Shown here: one piece after another, positions 1-6,775 of the stretch
How positions within the stretch are numbered: the first letter of the stretch is position 1
Layout: each line of letters starts with the position of its first letter
Origin: Bacteroidaceae bacterium
GTDB taxonomy: Bacteria > Bacteroidota > Bacteroidia > Bacteroidales > Barnesiellaceae_A
Reading direction: 5' to 3'
DNA: 10,719 nt
Assembly: GCA_017561285.1 (NCBI GenBank)
Contig: JAFZDG010000070.1
Location: 1-10,719 of the forward strand
Made by a program: the position numbers and the translations under genes
Notes under the pieces: generated by a model
Told to the model about the DNA's origin: nothing
Seen by the model: the letters and a program-made list of their open reading frames with translations, nothing else
Database searches by the model: none

Positions 1-16
1 ACGTTTAATTTGTTGT

Positions 17-47
17 ATATCACAAAGATAATATTTTTTTGTGATAT
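17..47. promoter_or_regulatory. Perfect dyad overlapping the outward promoter (left copy)
   Basis: ATATCACAAA at 17-26 and TTTGTGATAT at 38-47 are perfect 10-bp inverted arms around an 11-bp A/T spacer. The dyad covers the -7 box and part of the spacer of the outward promoter at 23-53, as an operator would. It could equally be a DNA cruciform or transposase-binding site. The same dyad is present at 10677-10707. The half-site order (TCACA then TGTGA) is the reverse of a CRP site. Confidence 0.5.
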
Positions 48-53
48 GGCAAA
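23..53 (-). promoter_or_regulatory. Outward-facing Bacteroidetes-type promoter (left repeat)
   Basis: On the minus strand TTTG (53-50) is followed after exactly 19 bp by TATCTTTG (30-23), matching the Bacteroidetes housekeeping promoter form TTTG-N19-21-TAnnTTTG. It points out of the window. Its target is not visible. If the repeat is an insertion sequence end, the target would be the transposase gene. Confidence 0.7.
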
Positions 54-93
54 GCCCTGGCTTGTGAAAGTCAGGGCTTTGTTTGTTTTTTTT
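50..93 (+). terminator. Inward-reading intrinsic terminator in left repeat
   Basis: CAAAGCCCTG (50-59) pairs perfectly with CAGGGCTTTG (72-81). The stem extends through CTT/AAG to a GTGA (GNRA-type) tetraloop at 64-67. A run TTTGTTTTTTTT follows at 82-93. This would stop transcription entering the window from outside before it runs antisense into the phosphorylase gene. Confidence 0.8.
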
Positions 94-110
94 ACAAAAT
101 GCTTCTTACG

Positions 111-141
111 AAAAGAGGATGCCTCGTTTTGAGACACCCCC
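111..141 (-). terminator. Terminator of the glycogen operon, inside left repeat
   Basis: Read on the minus strand, an 11-bp stem with G-U pairs (141-131 with 125-115) closes an AAAAC loop and is followed by TTTT (114-111). It lies 23 bp beyond the phosphorylase stop codon. The hairpin is provided almost entirely by the repeat, so the native terminator may have been replaced or displaced. Confidence 0.65.
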
Positions 142-164
142 GTTATTGTTAGTATCTTCCGTAA

Positions 165-2729
165 TTAGAACCAACGCACGTATGCGAAGTCTTGACGGTG
201 GGGAAGATCGGCATTCTTGGGATACATGCGGAAAGAGAAACGGAATGCACCGGCTTTGTCGATGGTGTTGTTCAAGCGGAAAGTAACTCGGTTGCCTTCG
301 ATCTTGGCTACTTCAAGTTCTTGTACGCTGTGAAGTTTCATCTCAGTGCAGTTAGTGGGGCTATCGGCGGGGATGGCAACGAGCTCAATGCCCAAGCAGT
401 TGCCCAAGCCTTTGTTGTCGATAGTAACCTCGATGGGGTATGTAACACCAACTTCGGGAGTGTAATGCATAGCCTCGGGTACTTTCACCTCGCACACTTC
501 AATCTCGTCCCATTTAGCGGCAACTTGTGCTTTCCAGGCTGCAATTTCGCGAGCTTTGGCAAAGTTGTTGGCTTGCAAGAGAGCCGAACGTTCGCCCTCT
601 TTGTTATAGAAGCGGTCGATGTAGTCATCGAGTTGACGTTTCATAGTATAAACGGGAGCAATCTCGGCGATAGACTTCTTGATGTATTGTATCCACTCGG
701 GAGAGTAGCCCTTGCTGTTCTTGGCAAAGTACAAGGGGATAATCTCGTTTTCGAGCATTGTGTAGATAGTAGCAGCATCGAGTTTGTCTTGTTGCGATTG
801 ATCTTGGTAAGTACGTTTTTCGGTCAATGCCCAACCGGCACCTTCGCGATAACCTTCGTACCACCAACCATCGAGTACCGAGAAGTTGAGAACACCGTTC
901 ATCTCGGCTTTCTCGCCCGAAGTACCCGAAGCCTCCAAGGGGCGTGTGGGGGTATTCATCCAAATATCTACACCCGAGATGAGGCGTTTAGAGATCTTCA
1001 TGTCGTAGTTTTCCAAGAAGATAATTTTGCCTAAGAACTCGGGCATACGCGAAATCTCAACAATGCGCTTGATGAGTCCTTGACCGGCACCATCGGCGGG
1101 GTGAGCTTTACCGGCGAAGATAAATTGTACGGGGCGATCGGGGTTGTTTACGATTTTAGAGAGACGCTCCAAGTCGGTAAACAAGAGGTGCGCACGCTTG
1201 TATGTAGCAAAACGGCGAGCAAAACCAATGAGCAAAGCATTGGGATTGATGCGGTCGAGGATAGAAACGATGCGAGAGGGATCGCCTTGGTTTTTGAGCC
1301 AAGTTTCGCGGAAGTCGTCTTTTACGAAGTTGATAAATTTGTTTTTCAACTGTTGACGCATATTCCATATTTCTTGGTCATCTACCTCATAGATGCGGCT
1401 CCAGATGTCGCAGTTTGATTGGTCTTCCATATACTCTTTGCCGAGTTTCTCGCTGTAGAAAGCTTTCCACTCCGAGGCAGCCCAAGTGGGCATGTGTACA
1501 CCGTTGGTAACGTAACCTACGTGCAACTCGTCGGGAGCATAACCTTTCCAGATGGGTTGGAACATCTTTTGCGATACTTTGCCATGCAACCAGCTTACGC
1601 CGTTTACTTCTTGACAAGTGTTGCAAGCAAATACGCTCATAGAGAATTTCTCGTTAGAGTCGGGGTTCTCGCGGCCCATGTTGATAAACTCGTTCCAGCT
1701 GATACCGAGTTTTGCGGGGAATTCGCCCATATATTTGCCGAAGAGAGACTCATCGAAGTAGTCGTGACCGGCGGGTACGGGTGTGTGTACGGTGTAGAGA
1801 GAAGATGCGCGTACGATCTCGAGTGCTTCGGCAAAGTTGAGGCCTTTGCCCACGTAGTCAACGAGGCGTTGAACGTTTAACAAGGCAGCGTGACCTTCGT
1901 TGCAGTGGTAAACTTGGCTTTCGATGCCGAGCTTGTGCAACATCAATACACCACCGATACCCAACATATACTCTTGTTTCATACGGTTTTCCCAATCGCC
2001 ACCATAGAGTTGGTATGTGATGGGGCGGTCGAACTCGCTGTTGAGGTCGAGGTCGGTATCCATCAAGTATAGGGCGATGCGACCAATGTTTACGCGCCAT
2101 ACGTGCGAGTAGATGGTGCGGCCGGGGAAGGGTACTTCGAGAATCATAGGACGGCCATCGGCCTCGCAAACTTGCTCAATGGGAAGTTGATTGAACTTTT
2201 GAGCTTCGTAGTTGGCTATTTGTTGGCCTTCCATTGAGAGTGTTTGTGAGAAGTAGCCGTAGCGGTACAAGAAACCTACACCTGTCATATTAACGCGGCT
2301 GTCGCTGGCTTCTTTCATGTAGTCGCCGGCCAATACGCCCAAACCACCCGAATAGATTTTGAGAGCGGCTGTAAGACCATATTCCATTGAGAAGTAAGAT
2401 ACCGAAGGAACATCGGTGCGTTTCTCAACGTTCATATAGGCTTGGAACTCGTCGTACACATCGGCGATGCGGCGCATCAAATTTTTGTCGGCGAGAATAG
2501 CCTCTATTTTCTCATAGCTGAGGCTTTGCAACATCATTACGGGGTTTTCGTTGGTTGCGTGCCACAACTCGCTATCTATATCTTTGAATAGGCTCTTGGC
2601 CGAGGTATTCCACACCCACCAGAGGTTGCGGGCTACGGTTTCAAGATTCGATAATTCGGCAGGGAGGCAGGCTTTTACCGTAACATCACGCCAAATGGGG
2701 GCGTTACAATTACTTGCTTTTACTGTCAT
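165..2729 (-). CDS. glgP: Glycogen/alpha-glucan phosphorylase (GT35)
   Basis: An 854-residue cytoplasmic enzyme that removes glucose units from the non-reducing ends of glycogen or maltodextrin with phosphate, giving glucose-1-phosphate. It belongs to the shorter bacterial GT35 type. An N-terminal DUF3417-like region (about 13-115, with NLWWVW) is followed by the phosphorylase core, which shows FSMEYGL (113-119), NEGHAALL (277-284), FAGKAHPAD (538-546) and the pyridoxal-phosphate site SGTSGEKAEMNG (601-612), with Lys607 the expected Schiff-base lysine. A beta-rich tail lies after about residue 742. The ATG follows an A-rich leader and lies 24 bp after the glycogen synthase stop, so the two are an operon. 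No truncation or frameshift is seen. The family is certain; preference for glycogen over maltodextrin is inferred from the neighbour. Confidence 0.95.
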   Translation of the reverse strand: MTVKASNCNAPIWRDVTVKACLPAELSNLETVARNLWWVWNTSAKSLFKDIDSELWHATNENPVMMLQSLSYEKIEAILADKNLMRRIADVYDEFQAYMNVEKRTDVPSVSYFSMEYGLTAALKIYSGGLGVLAGDYMKEASDSRVNMTGVGFLYRYGYFSQTLSMEGQQIANYEAQKFNQLPIEQVCEADGRPMILEVPFPGRTIYSHVWRVNIGRIALYLMDTDLDLNSEFDRPITYQLYGGDWENRMKQEYMLGIGGVLMLHKLGIESQVYHCNEGHAALLNVQRLVDYVGKGLNFAEALEIVRASSLYTVHTPVPAGHDYFDESLFGKYMGEFPAKLGISWNEFINMGRENPDSNEKFSMSVFACNTCQEVNGVSWLHGKVSQKMFQPIWKGYAPDELHVGYVTNGVHMPTWAASEWKAFYSEKLGKEYMEDQSNCDIWSRIYEVDDQEIWNMRQQLKNKFINFVKDDFRETWLKNQGDPSRIVSILDRINPNALLIGFARRFATYKRAHLLFTDLERLSKIVNNPDRPVQFIFAGKAHPADGAGQGLIKRIVEISRMPEFLGKIIFLENYDMKISKRLISGVDIWMNTPTRPLEASGTSGEKAEMNGVLNFSVLDGWWYEGYREGAGWALTEKRTYQDQSQQDKLDAATIYTMLENEIIPLYFAKNSKGYSPEWIQYIKKSIAEIAPVYTMKRQLDDYIDRFYNKEGERSALLQANNFAKAREIAAWKAQVAAKWDEIEVCEVKVPEAMHYTPEVGVTYPIEVTIDNKGLGNCLGIELVAIPADSPTNCTEMKLHSVQELEVAKIEGNRVTFRLNNTIDKAGAFRFSFRMYPKNADLPHRQDFAYVRWF

Positions 2730-2753
2730 AGTTTTCTTTATTTATTAATTGTA

Positions 2754-4412
2754 TTATTGTTTTCTTTCTTGAGCACGTCGCAGTGCGATATCGTATGCTT
2801 GTTGGTAGTGTACAATGAAGTTTTTCCACTCGGCCTCGGCAGCAAGTTTTGATGCTGCGTTGTCGATAGCTGTTTTCTCTTTTTTACTCATTTTGCTCAG
2901 TGTCACTATCGTGTCGGCAAGTTGCTGTGAAACAGCAATGAAGCTGTCATCGTATCTGCGCAGAACTTCTACGCCGGTGGCTTTGAGTGTGCTGGCATCG
3001 TGGCTTATTACCCATTGACCGAAACCCGACAATTGAGTAGTGACGGTGGGAATGCCAAAAGCTACGCTTTCGAGAGGTGTGTATCCCCAAGGTTCGTAGT
3101 AGCTGGGAAATGCTGTTGCATCCATACCAACCAATATGTCATAGTAGGGCATATTGAGCAAGCCATCGTTGCCTGTGAGGTATGAGGGTATGAATACAAT
3201 CTTTACAAAGCTATCGGGGTGATTGTTCAACCCCAACCAATGTATTTGGTTGACAATATTGTCGCTGTCGTAGTTGTGTATGTGGTGTGTGATGATGGGA
3301 TCGTGCAGCGGTGTATTGTAATCATCGCTTTGAGCCATGCGTTGCAACAAGTCGGCACGAGGAGTGTCTACCCATCCGGGTGTGAGTACGAAGGCTATTA
3401 TCTCGCGGTCGAGGTCATTGCGTTGAGCCATACGTGCTACCGCATCAATGTACAAATCGATACCTTTGTTGCGGTACTCATAGCGTCCTGATGTTGCTAT
3501 CAAGAAGGCATCATCGGCCGGTCTGTGACCTGTGAGGCTTTGTACCACGTTGAGGAGTTTCTCGCGTGCAGCATTGCGCTTGGCAGGCATATCTTTCTTG
3601 GTGGGTACGAAGTTGCGCTCAAAGCCGTTGGGGGTTACGACATCGGGTGTGCGCTCTAACAGTTGTGCGCACTCGCGGGCCGTAATGTCGCTAACGGTTG
3701 TGAAGCAGTCGGCGTGCAGAGCGGCGCGTTTTTCGACCGAGTGTTTCGATACCATATTCAACTCCTGAGCCATTTGGTCGCCATTGTATCCGGCCAAGTA
3801 ATCGTATAGAGGCTTGTTGTTGCCGGCTATAGAGCGTCCCATTGAGGTTGCGTGGGTGGTAAAGAGTGTTGCAATACCGGGTATGAAGTGCTTGAGATAT
3901 AGCATACCCATAGCAGTTGTCCACTCGTTGAAGTGAGCTACCACGTTTTTCTCTTTGCCGTTGATATAGAGGTAGTAGTTTTCGATAACAAGCGCCGAAG
4001 CCCATGCAAAGGCCGAAGCTTCGTCGTAGTCGCCATAAGCGGGCATTGAATCTACACCATAAAGATCCCACATCAAGCGATATAATTCGTTTTTGTGGTC
4101 GTACAAAGGTTTGAAATCGACCAGAATAACGATGGGATTGCCGGGAATGTCCCAACGTCCTGTGCGTACTTTCAGGCCATAGGGCAACCGGGCTTGTTCA
4201 AGCCAACCTTTTGTTACCTTGTTATCCTCAATAAAATAGGGCGAGGGTTTATCCTGCCATACATCGGGACCTATGAAAACTACCTTGTCTTTGTTACTTT
4301 TCTGAAGTGTTTTGGCTTTGGTAGAAAGTACTGTGTAGATACCTCCAACGAGGTTGCACACCTCCCAACTCACTTCAAATATATAATCGGGTCTAATTTG
4401 ACTTTCGGTCAT
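2754..4412 (-). CDS. Eukaryote-type glycogen synthase (GT3)
   Basis: A 552-residue cytoplasmic glycosyltransferase that extends alpha-1,4-glucan chains from a nucleotide sugar. It is a GT3 enzyme, the animal/yeast glycogen synthase family, not the GT5 GlgA of most bacteria. The N-terminus has EVSWEVCNLVGGIYTVLSTK (13-32), very close to the eukaryotic nucleotide-sugar site. Further landmarks are HFNEW (160-164), FTTHATSMGR (184-193), SGRYEYRNKG (308-317) and YEPWGYTPLE (439-448) before GIPTVTTQLSGFG. Glu440 and Glu448 are the expected catalytic/donor-site glutamates. It is shorter than human or yeast enzymes and lacks their phosphorylated tails. It is the first gene of the minus-strand operon with glgP. 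UDP-glucose as donor is inferred from the family. The symbol glgA is avoided because that usually means GT5. Confidence 0.93.
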   Translation of the reverse strand: MTESQIRPDYIFEVSWEVCNLVGGIYTVLSTKAKTLQKSNKDKVVFIGPDVWQDKPSPYFIEDNKVTKGWLEQARLPYGLKVRTGRWDIPGNPIVILVDFKPLYDHKNELYRLMWDLYGVDSMPAYGDYDEASAFAWASALVIENYYLYINGKEKNVVAHFNEWTTAMGMLYLKHFIPGIATLFTTHATSMGRSIAGNNKPLYDYLAGYNGDQMAQELNMVSKHSVEKRAALHADCFTTVSDITARECAQLLERTPDVVTPNGFERNFVPTKKDMPAKRNAAREKLLNVVQSLTGHRPADDAFLIATSGRYEYRNKGIDLYIDAVARMAQRNDLDREIIAFVLTPGWVDTPRADLLQRMAQSDDYNTPLHDPIITHHIHNYDSDNIVNQIHWLGLNNHPDSFVKIVFIPSYLTGNDGLLNMPYYDILVGMDATAFPSYYEPWGYTPLESVAFGIPTVTTQLSGFGQWVISHDASTLKATGVEVLRRYDDSFIAVSQQLADTIVTLSKMSKKEKTAIDNAASKLAAEAEWKNFIVHYQQAYDIALRRAQERKQ

Positions 4413-4448
4413 ACAATTTGAAATAATCCTGTTATTTTAATTAAGTTG

Positions 4449-4456
4449 CAAATTTA
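4449..4456 (-). promoter_or_regulatory. Probable -7 box of the glycogen operon promoter
   Basis: The minus strand reads TAAATTTG (4456-4449), matching TAnnTTTG, about 37 bp before the synthase ATG. No good TTTG is found at the expected -33 position, so the promoter may be weak or activated. A short dyad CTGT-N6-ACAG (4467-4480) lies just upstream of the box. Confidence 0.4.
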
Positions 4457-4600
4457 CAACTTTTTTCTGTTTTACGACAGTATGTAGGTGCTAAATTTTA
4501 TATATGCTGCTATGCAATCGTTGTCGCATTGGCAAATGTATATATAAATATGTTGTGTGGTTGCAAATTTTGAAAATAATAAATAATATGTATAAAATTG

Positions 4601-4620
4601 ATTTTATAAATAGTGCCCTC
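4601..4620 (-). repeat. GAGGGCA-N4-TTATAAAAT motif, copy 1 (inverted)
   Basis: On the minus strand GAGGGCA (4620-4614), four bases (CTAT), then TTATAAAAT (4609-4601). The same layout with the same spacing recurs at 6737-6756 and 8371-8390. This copy overlaps the A/T palindrome at 4591-4608. Its function is unknown; it could be a protein-binding site or a short dispersed repeat. Confidence 0.4.
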
Positions 4621-4680
4621 AAATAGCGGGGTGCAATGGAGGTGTGTTGTAGATAAAAAAGTAAATTTCAAAGAAGTAAA

Positions 4681-4712
4681 TTTGTATTATTAAGCATATA
4701 TTGTTATTTTTG
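4681..4712 (+). promoter_or_regulatory. Promoter of the 4814-6453 operon
   Basis: TTTG (4681-4684), 20 bp, then TATTTTTG (4705-4712): a full match to the Bacteroidetes housekeeping promoter. Transcription should begin near 4720, giving a leader of roughly 90 nt before the ATG at 4814. Confidence 0.75.
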
Positions 4713-4813
4713 CAGTAAAGTATGAAAATAGGCGGTCTATGCAGAGACGATATAAAATGTTTTTGCCCGACTGCAACTATTTACATCAATCTGTAATTCT
4801 TATACATATAATT

Positions 4814-5095
4814 ATGGCTAATAAAAGAAATCTCAAGAAAGAAATTAATGCTATTGCTTCGGCATTGGTAGGTGAGTATCTCCTTACAAGAGAGTTTGTT
4901 CCCGGCGTAGATATTGAAAAGGCAAATGTCGTATTGCGCAAAGTCTTTGAAATGCGTAAGGAGTTTGTAGCTCGTGTGGGTGCAAACGGAGGTAATGACA
5001 GAAAACAAGTGAAAGCTTACTATAAGCAGCTCAGAGCCGACTTTAACGCCAAAGTTGATGAGATTATCTCGGACTTTGAAGAGATGACCAAGTAA
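4814..5095 (+). CDS. Small conserved-type hypothetical protein, 93 aa
   Basis: A 93-residue, highly charged protein predicted to be mostly helical, starting MANKRNLKKEINAIAS and ending in an acidic helix (VDEIISDFEEMTK). It has no signal peptide, membrane segment or cysteine, so it is probably cytoplasmic. I chose ATG 4814 over the upstream in-frame ATG 4739 because the extra 25 residues are of mixed, non-helical composition and lie in what should be leader RNA. It is the first gene of a tight operon, 10 bp before the acyltransferase. The general look (basic N-terminus, two or three helices) is that of small Bacteroidales-specific proteins, but I cannot name a family or function. Confidence 0.8.
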   Translation: MANKRNLKKEINAIASALVGEYLLTREFVPGVDIEKANVVLRKVFEMRKEFVARVGANGGNDRKQVKAYYKQLRADFNAKVDEIISDFEEMTK

Positions 5096-5105
5096 TATCG
5101 GCTGT

Positions 5106-5666
5106 ATGGGTTTTGGAGCTTATATAGCAGGGAAATTATTGAAGTGGGGCGGCTGGACAGTAAATGTCGGGCTGCCCGACTTTGACAAATGTGTGATATG
5201 CGTAGCACCTCACACCAGTAATTGGGATTTTATTATATGCGAACTTGCTTACACCTCGTTGGGGCGAAAGGCCGGTTTTTTGATGAAAAAAGATTGGTTC
5301 TTCTTCCCGCTGGGACACTTTTTCAGAGCGATAGGAGGCGTGCCTGTCGATCGTAGTCGTCGCACCGATTTGGTGGAGCAGATTGTAGAGCAGTTTAGGA
5401 GTAACGAAAAGATAACCATAGCCATTACGCCCGAGGCTACTCGCAAGGCCAATCCGAATTGGAAAACAGGCTTTTATCGTATTGCTTTGGGAGCGGGAGT
5501 TCCCATTGTATTGGCCTACTTGGATTATGACAAGCGAGAGGTAGGTATCGAGCGTACTTTTACTCCCACCGGCGATGTTGAAGCCGATATGGAGGCCATT
5601 AAACGCTATTATATGCAGTTTAATGGCAAGTATAAAGATAAGTTTGTAACCGGACTGGAAAAATAA
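5106..5666 (+). CDS. PlsC-like lysophospholipid/glycerolipid acyltransferase
   Basis: A 186-residue member of the PlsC (1-acyl-sn-glycerol-3-phosphate acyltransferase) superfamily, which moves an acyl chain onto a lipid acceptor at the inner membrane. The catalytic HX4D motif is intact as HTSNWD (36-41). The acceptor-site motif appears as GGVPVDR (77-83) and the third motif as PEATRKA (109-115), where classical PlsC has EGTR. The protein is shorter than typical PlsC (about 240 residues) and has only a weak hydrophobic N-terminus. It is the compact form often labelled simply acyltransferase in Bacteroidales. It lies between the small 93-residue gene (10-bp gap) and the nitrilase gene (7-bp gap). 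The exact acceptor is unknown; an ornithine-lipid or other O-acyltransferase role is possible. Confidence 0.85.
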   Translation: MGFGAYIAGKLLKWGGWTVNVGLPDFDKCVICVAPHTSNWDFIICELAYTSLGRKAGFLMKKDWFFFPLGHFFRAIGGVPVDRSRRTDLVEQIVEQFRSNEKITIAITPEATRKANPNWKTGFYRIALGAGVPIVLAYLDYDKREVGIERTFTPTGDVEADMEAIKRYYMQFNGKYKDKFVTGLEK

Positions 5667-5673
5667 TAGATAT

Positions 5674-6453
5674 ATGGAGAAACTACGTGTTGCACTATTG
5701 CAAAACGATATAGTGTGGGAGGATGTAGATGCCAACTTGAGCTATTGTGAGAAGGCATTGCAAGCCCTCAATGGCGATGTACATATAGCCGTATTGCCCG
5801 AGATGTTTACTACCGGCTTTTCGATGTCGGCTACTCAATATGCCGAGGTGGGCGAGGGAAAAACGCTTACGGCTCTCAAAGCGTGGGCGGCACGTTACGA
5901 TGTAGCATTGGCGGGTAGTTTTATAGCACGCGAAGATGGTAAGTGTTACAACAGAGGCTTTTTTGTGAAGCCTTGTGGCGAAGTGACATTCTACGACAAG
6001 CGTCACCTCTTCCGTATGGGCGATGAGGGTAAGGTGTTTACAGCCGGCAATCGCCGCGTGATAGTGGAGTATCGCGAGTGGCGTATAGCGCTCTTTATCT
6101 GTTACGATTTGCGCTTTCCGGTGTGGAGCCGCAATGTAGGCAATGAGTATGACCTTGCCTTGTATGTGGCTTCGTGGCCGCAAGTGCGCTCGCACGTGTG
6201 GCGTAGCCTGTTGGTGGCTCGTGCCATCGAAAATGCCTGCTATGTGTGTGGCGTGAATAGAGTGGGTGAGGATGGAATGAAACTTGTATATACCGGCGAT
6301 ACGATGGCCATTGACTTCAAAGGCGCTACTGTGGCTCAAGTGCCCGATGGCGAGCAGGGTTGTGTGGTGGTAGAGCTTGATGGCGATAAATTGCAGTCGT
6401 TCCGCACCAAGTTTCCCACCTGGCGCGATGCCGATGAGTTTAGGATTGAATAA
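5674..6453 (+). CDS. Nitrilase-superfamily amidohydrolase (omega-amidase/YafV-like)
   Basis: A 259-residue cytoplasmic carbon-nitrogen hydrolase with an intact Glu-Lys-Cys triad: Glu43 in LPEMFTTGFSM, Lys109 in YDKRHLF and Cys143 in FICYDLRFP. The sequence around the triad and the NRVGEDG segment match the omega-amidase/YafV group, which hydrolyses alpha-ketoglutaramate or alpha-ketosuccinamate to the keto acid and ammonia, clearing by-products of glutamine transaminases. Length is normal for the group. It is the last gene of the three-gene operon, 7 bp after the acyltransferase stop. No clear intrinsic terminator follows, so read-through into the next intergenic region is possible. Substrate assignment rests on family resemblance and is less sure than the fold. 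Confidence 0.9.
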   Translation: MEKLRVALLQNDIVWEDVDANLSYCEKALQALNGDVHIAVLPEMFTTGFSMSATQYAEVGEGKTLTALKAWAARYDVALAGSFIAREDGKCYNRGFFVKPCGEVTFYDKRHLFRMGDEGKVFTAGNRRVIVEYREWRIALFICYDLRFPVWSRNVGNEYDLALYVASWPQVRSHVWRSLLVARAIENACYVCGVNRVGEDGMKLVYTGDTMAIDFKGATVAQVPDGEQGCVVVELDGDKLQSFRTKFPTWRDADEFRIE

Positions 6454-6471
6454 ATGCAGTTATAAAATATA

Positions 6472-6493
6472 TAAGTTTGCAACTATAAATTTG
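6472..6493 (+). promoter_or_regulatory. Tandem -7-like boxes after the nitrilase gene
   Basis: TAAGTTTG (6472-6479) and TAAATTTG (6486-6493) both match TAnnTTTG, but neither has a good TTTG at the correct upstream spacing. If used, transcripts would carry a leader of about 280 nt containing the nested hairpin before the lipoprotein gene. Weak evidence. Confidence 0.25.
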
Positions 6494-6562
6494 TAATGCC
6501 TATGCAGTGATTACGGAATATTAAAATACATATGTAATAGTGCGTTAGCTTTTTATTCTTAT

Positions 6563-6672
6563 CTAATCGAATCCGAAAAATTCAATGCACCAAGAATATA
6601 AAGTTTTAACGTCTGCTCCGATTGGCGTAGACTAAACTTTATTGGTGCAAGGCAGTTTCGGAGCCTGATTAG
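6563..6672. other. 110-nt nested hairpin in the 6454-6775 intergenic gap
   Basis: This is the notable content of the 322-bp gene-free gap. Nested complementary arms in correct order: CTAATC 6563-6568 with GATTAG 6667-6672; TCCGAAA 6572-6578 with TTTCGGA 6656-6662; TGCACCA 6586-6592 with TGGTGCA 6643-6649; ATAAAGTTT 6598-6606 with AAACTTTAT 6634-6642; GTCT 6611-6614 with AGAC 6629-6632. That is 33 pairs in a rod with small internal loops. The AAACTTTATT arm can also pair perfectly with AATAAAGTTT at 6674-6683, and GCTCCG in the apical loop matches CGGAGC at 6659-6664. No U-tract follows, so it is not a simple terminator. It may be a structured leader or small RNA, or a degenerate palindromic mobile repeat. 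I recognise no known family. Confidence 0.6.
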
Positions 6673-6736
6673 TAATAAAGTTTGTGTACACGTCTTTTGT
6701 ATATGTATGTAAAGTGAGTAGAAATGACCTATAGTT

Positions 6737-6756
6737 GAGGGCACAGGCTATAAAAA
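6737..6756 (+). repeat. GAGGGCA-N4-CTATAAAAA motif, copy 2
   Basis: GAGGGCA (6737-6743), CAGG, CTATAAAAA (6748-6756), ending 19 bp before the lipoprotein ATG. It matches copy 3 at the end of the same gene at 16 of 20 positions, all four differences falling in the spacer. Confidence 0.45.
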
Positions 6757-6775
6757 AACTAATCAATACCGAAAA

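Larger units (their letters stand above)
5..139 (-). repeat. Left copy of 135-bp terminal inverted repeat, probable end of a dispersed element
   Basis: This stretch is the reverse complement of 10585-10719 with one mismatch (T58 against G10666). Read outward (minus strand) it begins with GGGTGTCTCAAAACGAGG just after the phosphorylase gene. It then contains a terminator hairpin, a second hairpin, and an outward promoter with a dyad across its -7 box. Similarity stops sharply at 139/140 on the inner side and runs to the end of the window on the right copy, so the true repeat may be longer. Insertion sequences commonly have such ends: terminators shielding the element and a promoter for the transposase just inside. 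That reading is an inference, because no transposase is visible. A non-coding dispersed repeat is the alternative. Confidence 0.85.
4413..4813. other. Divergent intergenic region between glycogen operon and lipid/amidase operon
   Basis: About 400 bp, very A/T-rich, without a convincing gene. It contains the minus-strand -7 box for the glycogen operon, a plus-strand promoter at 4681-4712, an A/T palindrome TATAAAAT-TG-ATTTTATA at 4591-4608, and one copy of the GAGGGCA motif. An in-frame ATG at 4739 could extend the next gene by 25 residues, but that extension does not look like the rest of the protein. Confidence 0.7.

Noticed and set aside
17..47. CRP/FNR-type binding site
   Set aside because: Half-sites are in the opposite order (TCACA then TGTGA) and separated by more than the standard spacing.
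83..286. Plus-strand 67-residue open frame spanning the left repeat and the phosphorylase 3' end
   Set aside because: Starts inside a terminator's T-tract, is antisense to glgP, and shows no protein-like features.
192..1034. Long open frame on the plus strand opposite the phosphorylase gene (also 1419-1880)
   Set aside because: It mirrors codon bias of a strongly conserved minus-strand enzyme, has no family resemblance, promoter or ribosome site, and breaks up irregularly.
4739..4813. N-terminal extension of the 93-residue protein from the ATG at 4739
   Set aside because: The extension differs in composition from the charged helical protein and lies in the predicted leader RNA; the start MANKRNLKK at 4814 is more typical.
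5136..6339. Long minus-strand open frames opposite the acyltransferase (5136-5735) and nitrilase (5695-6339) genes
   Set aside because: Low-complexity, His/Ile/Tyr-rich translations without motifs, lying exactly antisense to well-supported genes.
6551..6680. Intrinsic terminator for the nitrilase operon formed by the nested hairpin
   Set aside because: No T-tract follows the stem on the plus strand, and the rod is far longer than a usual terminator.
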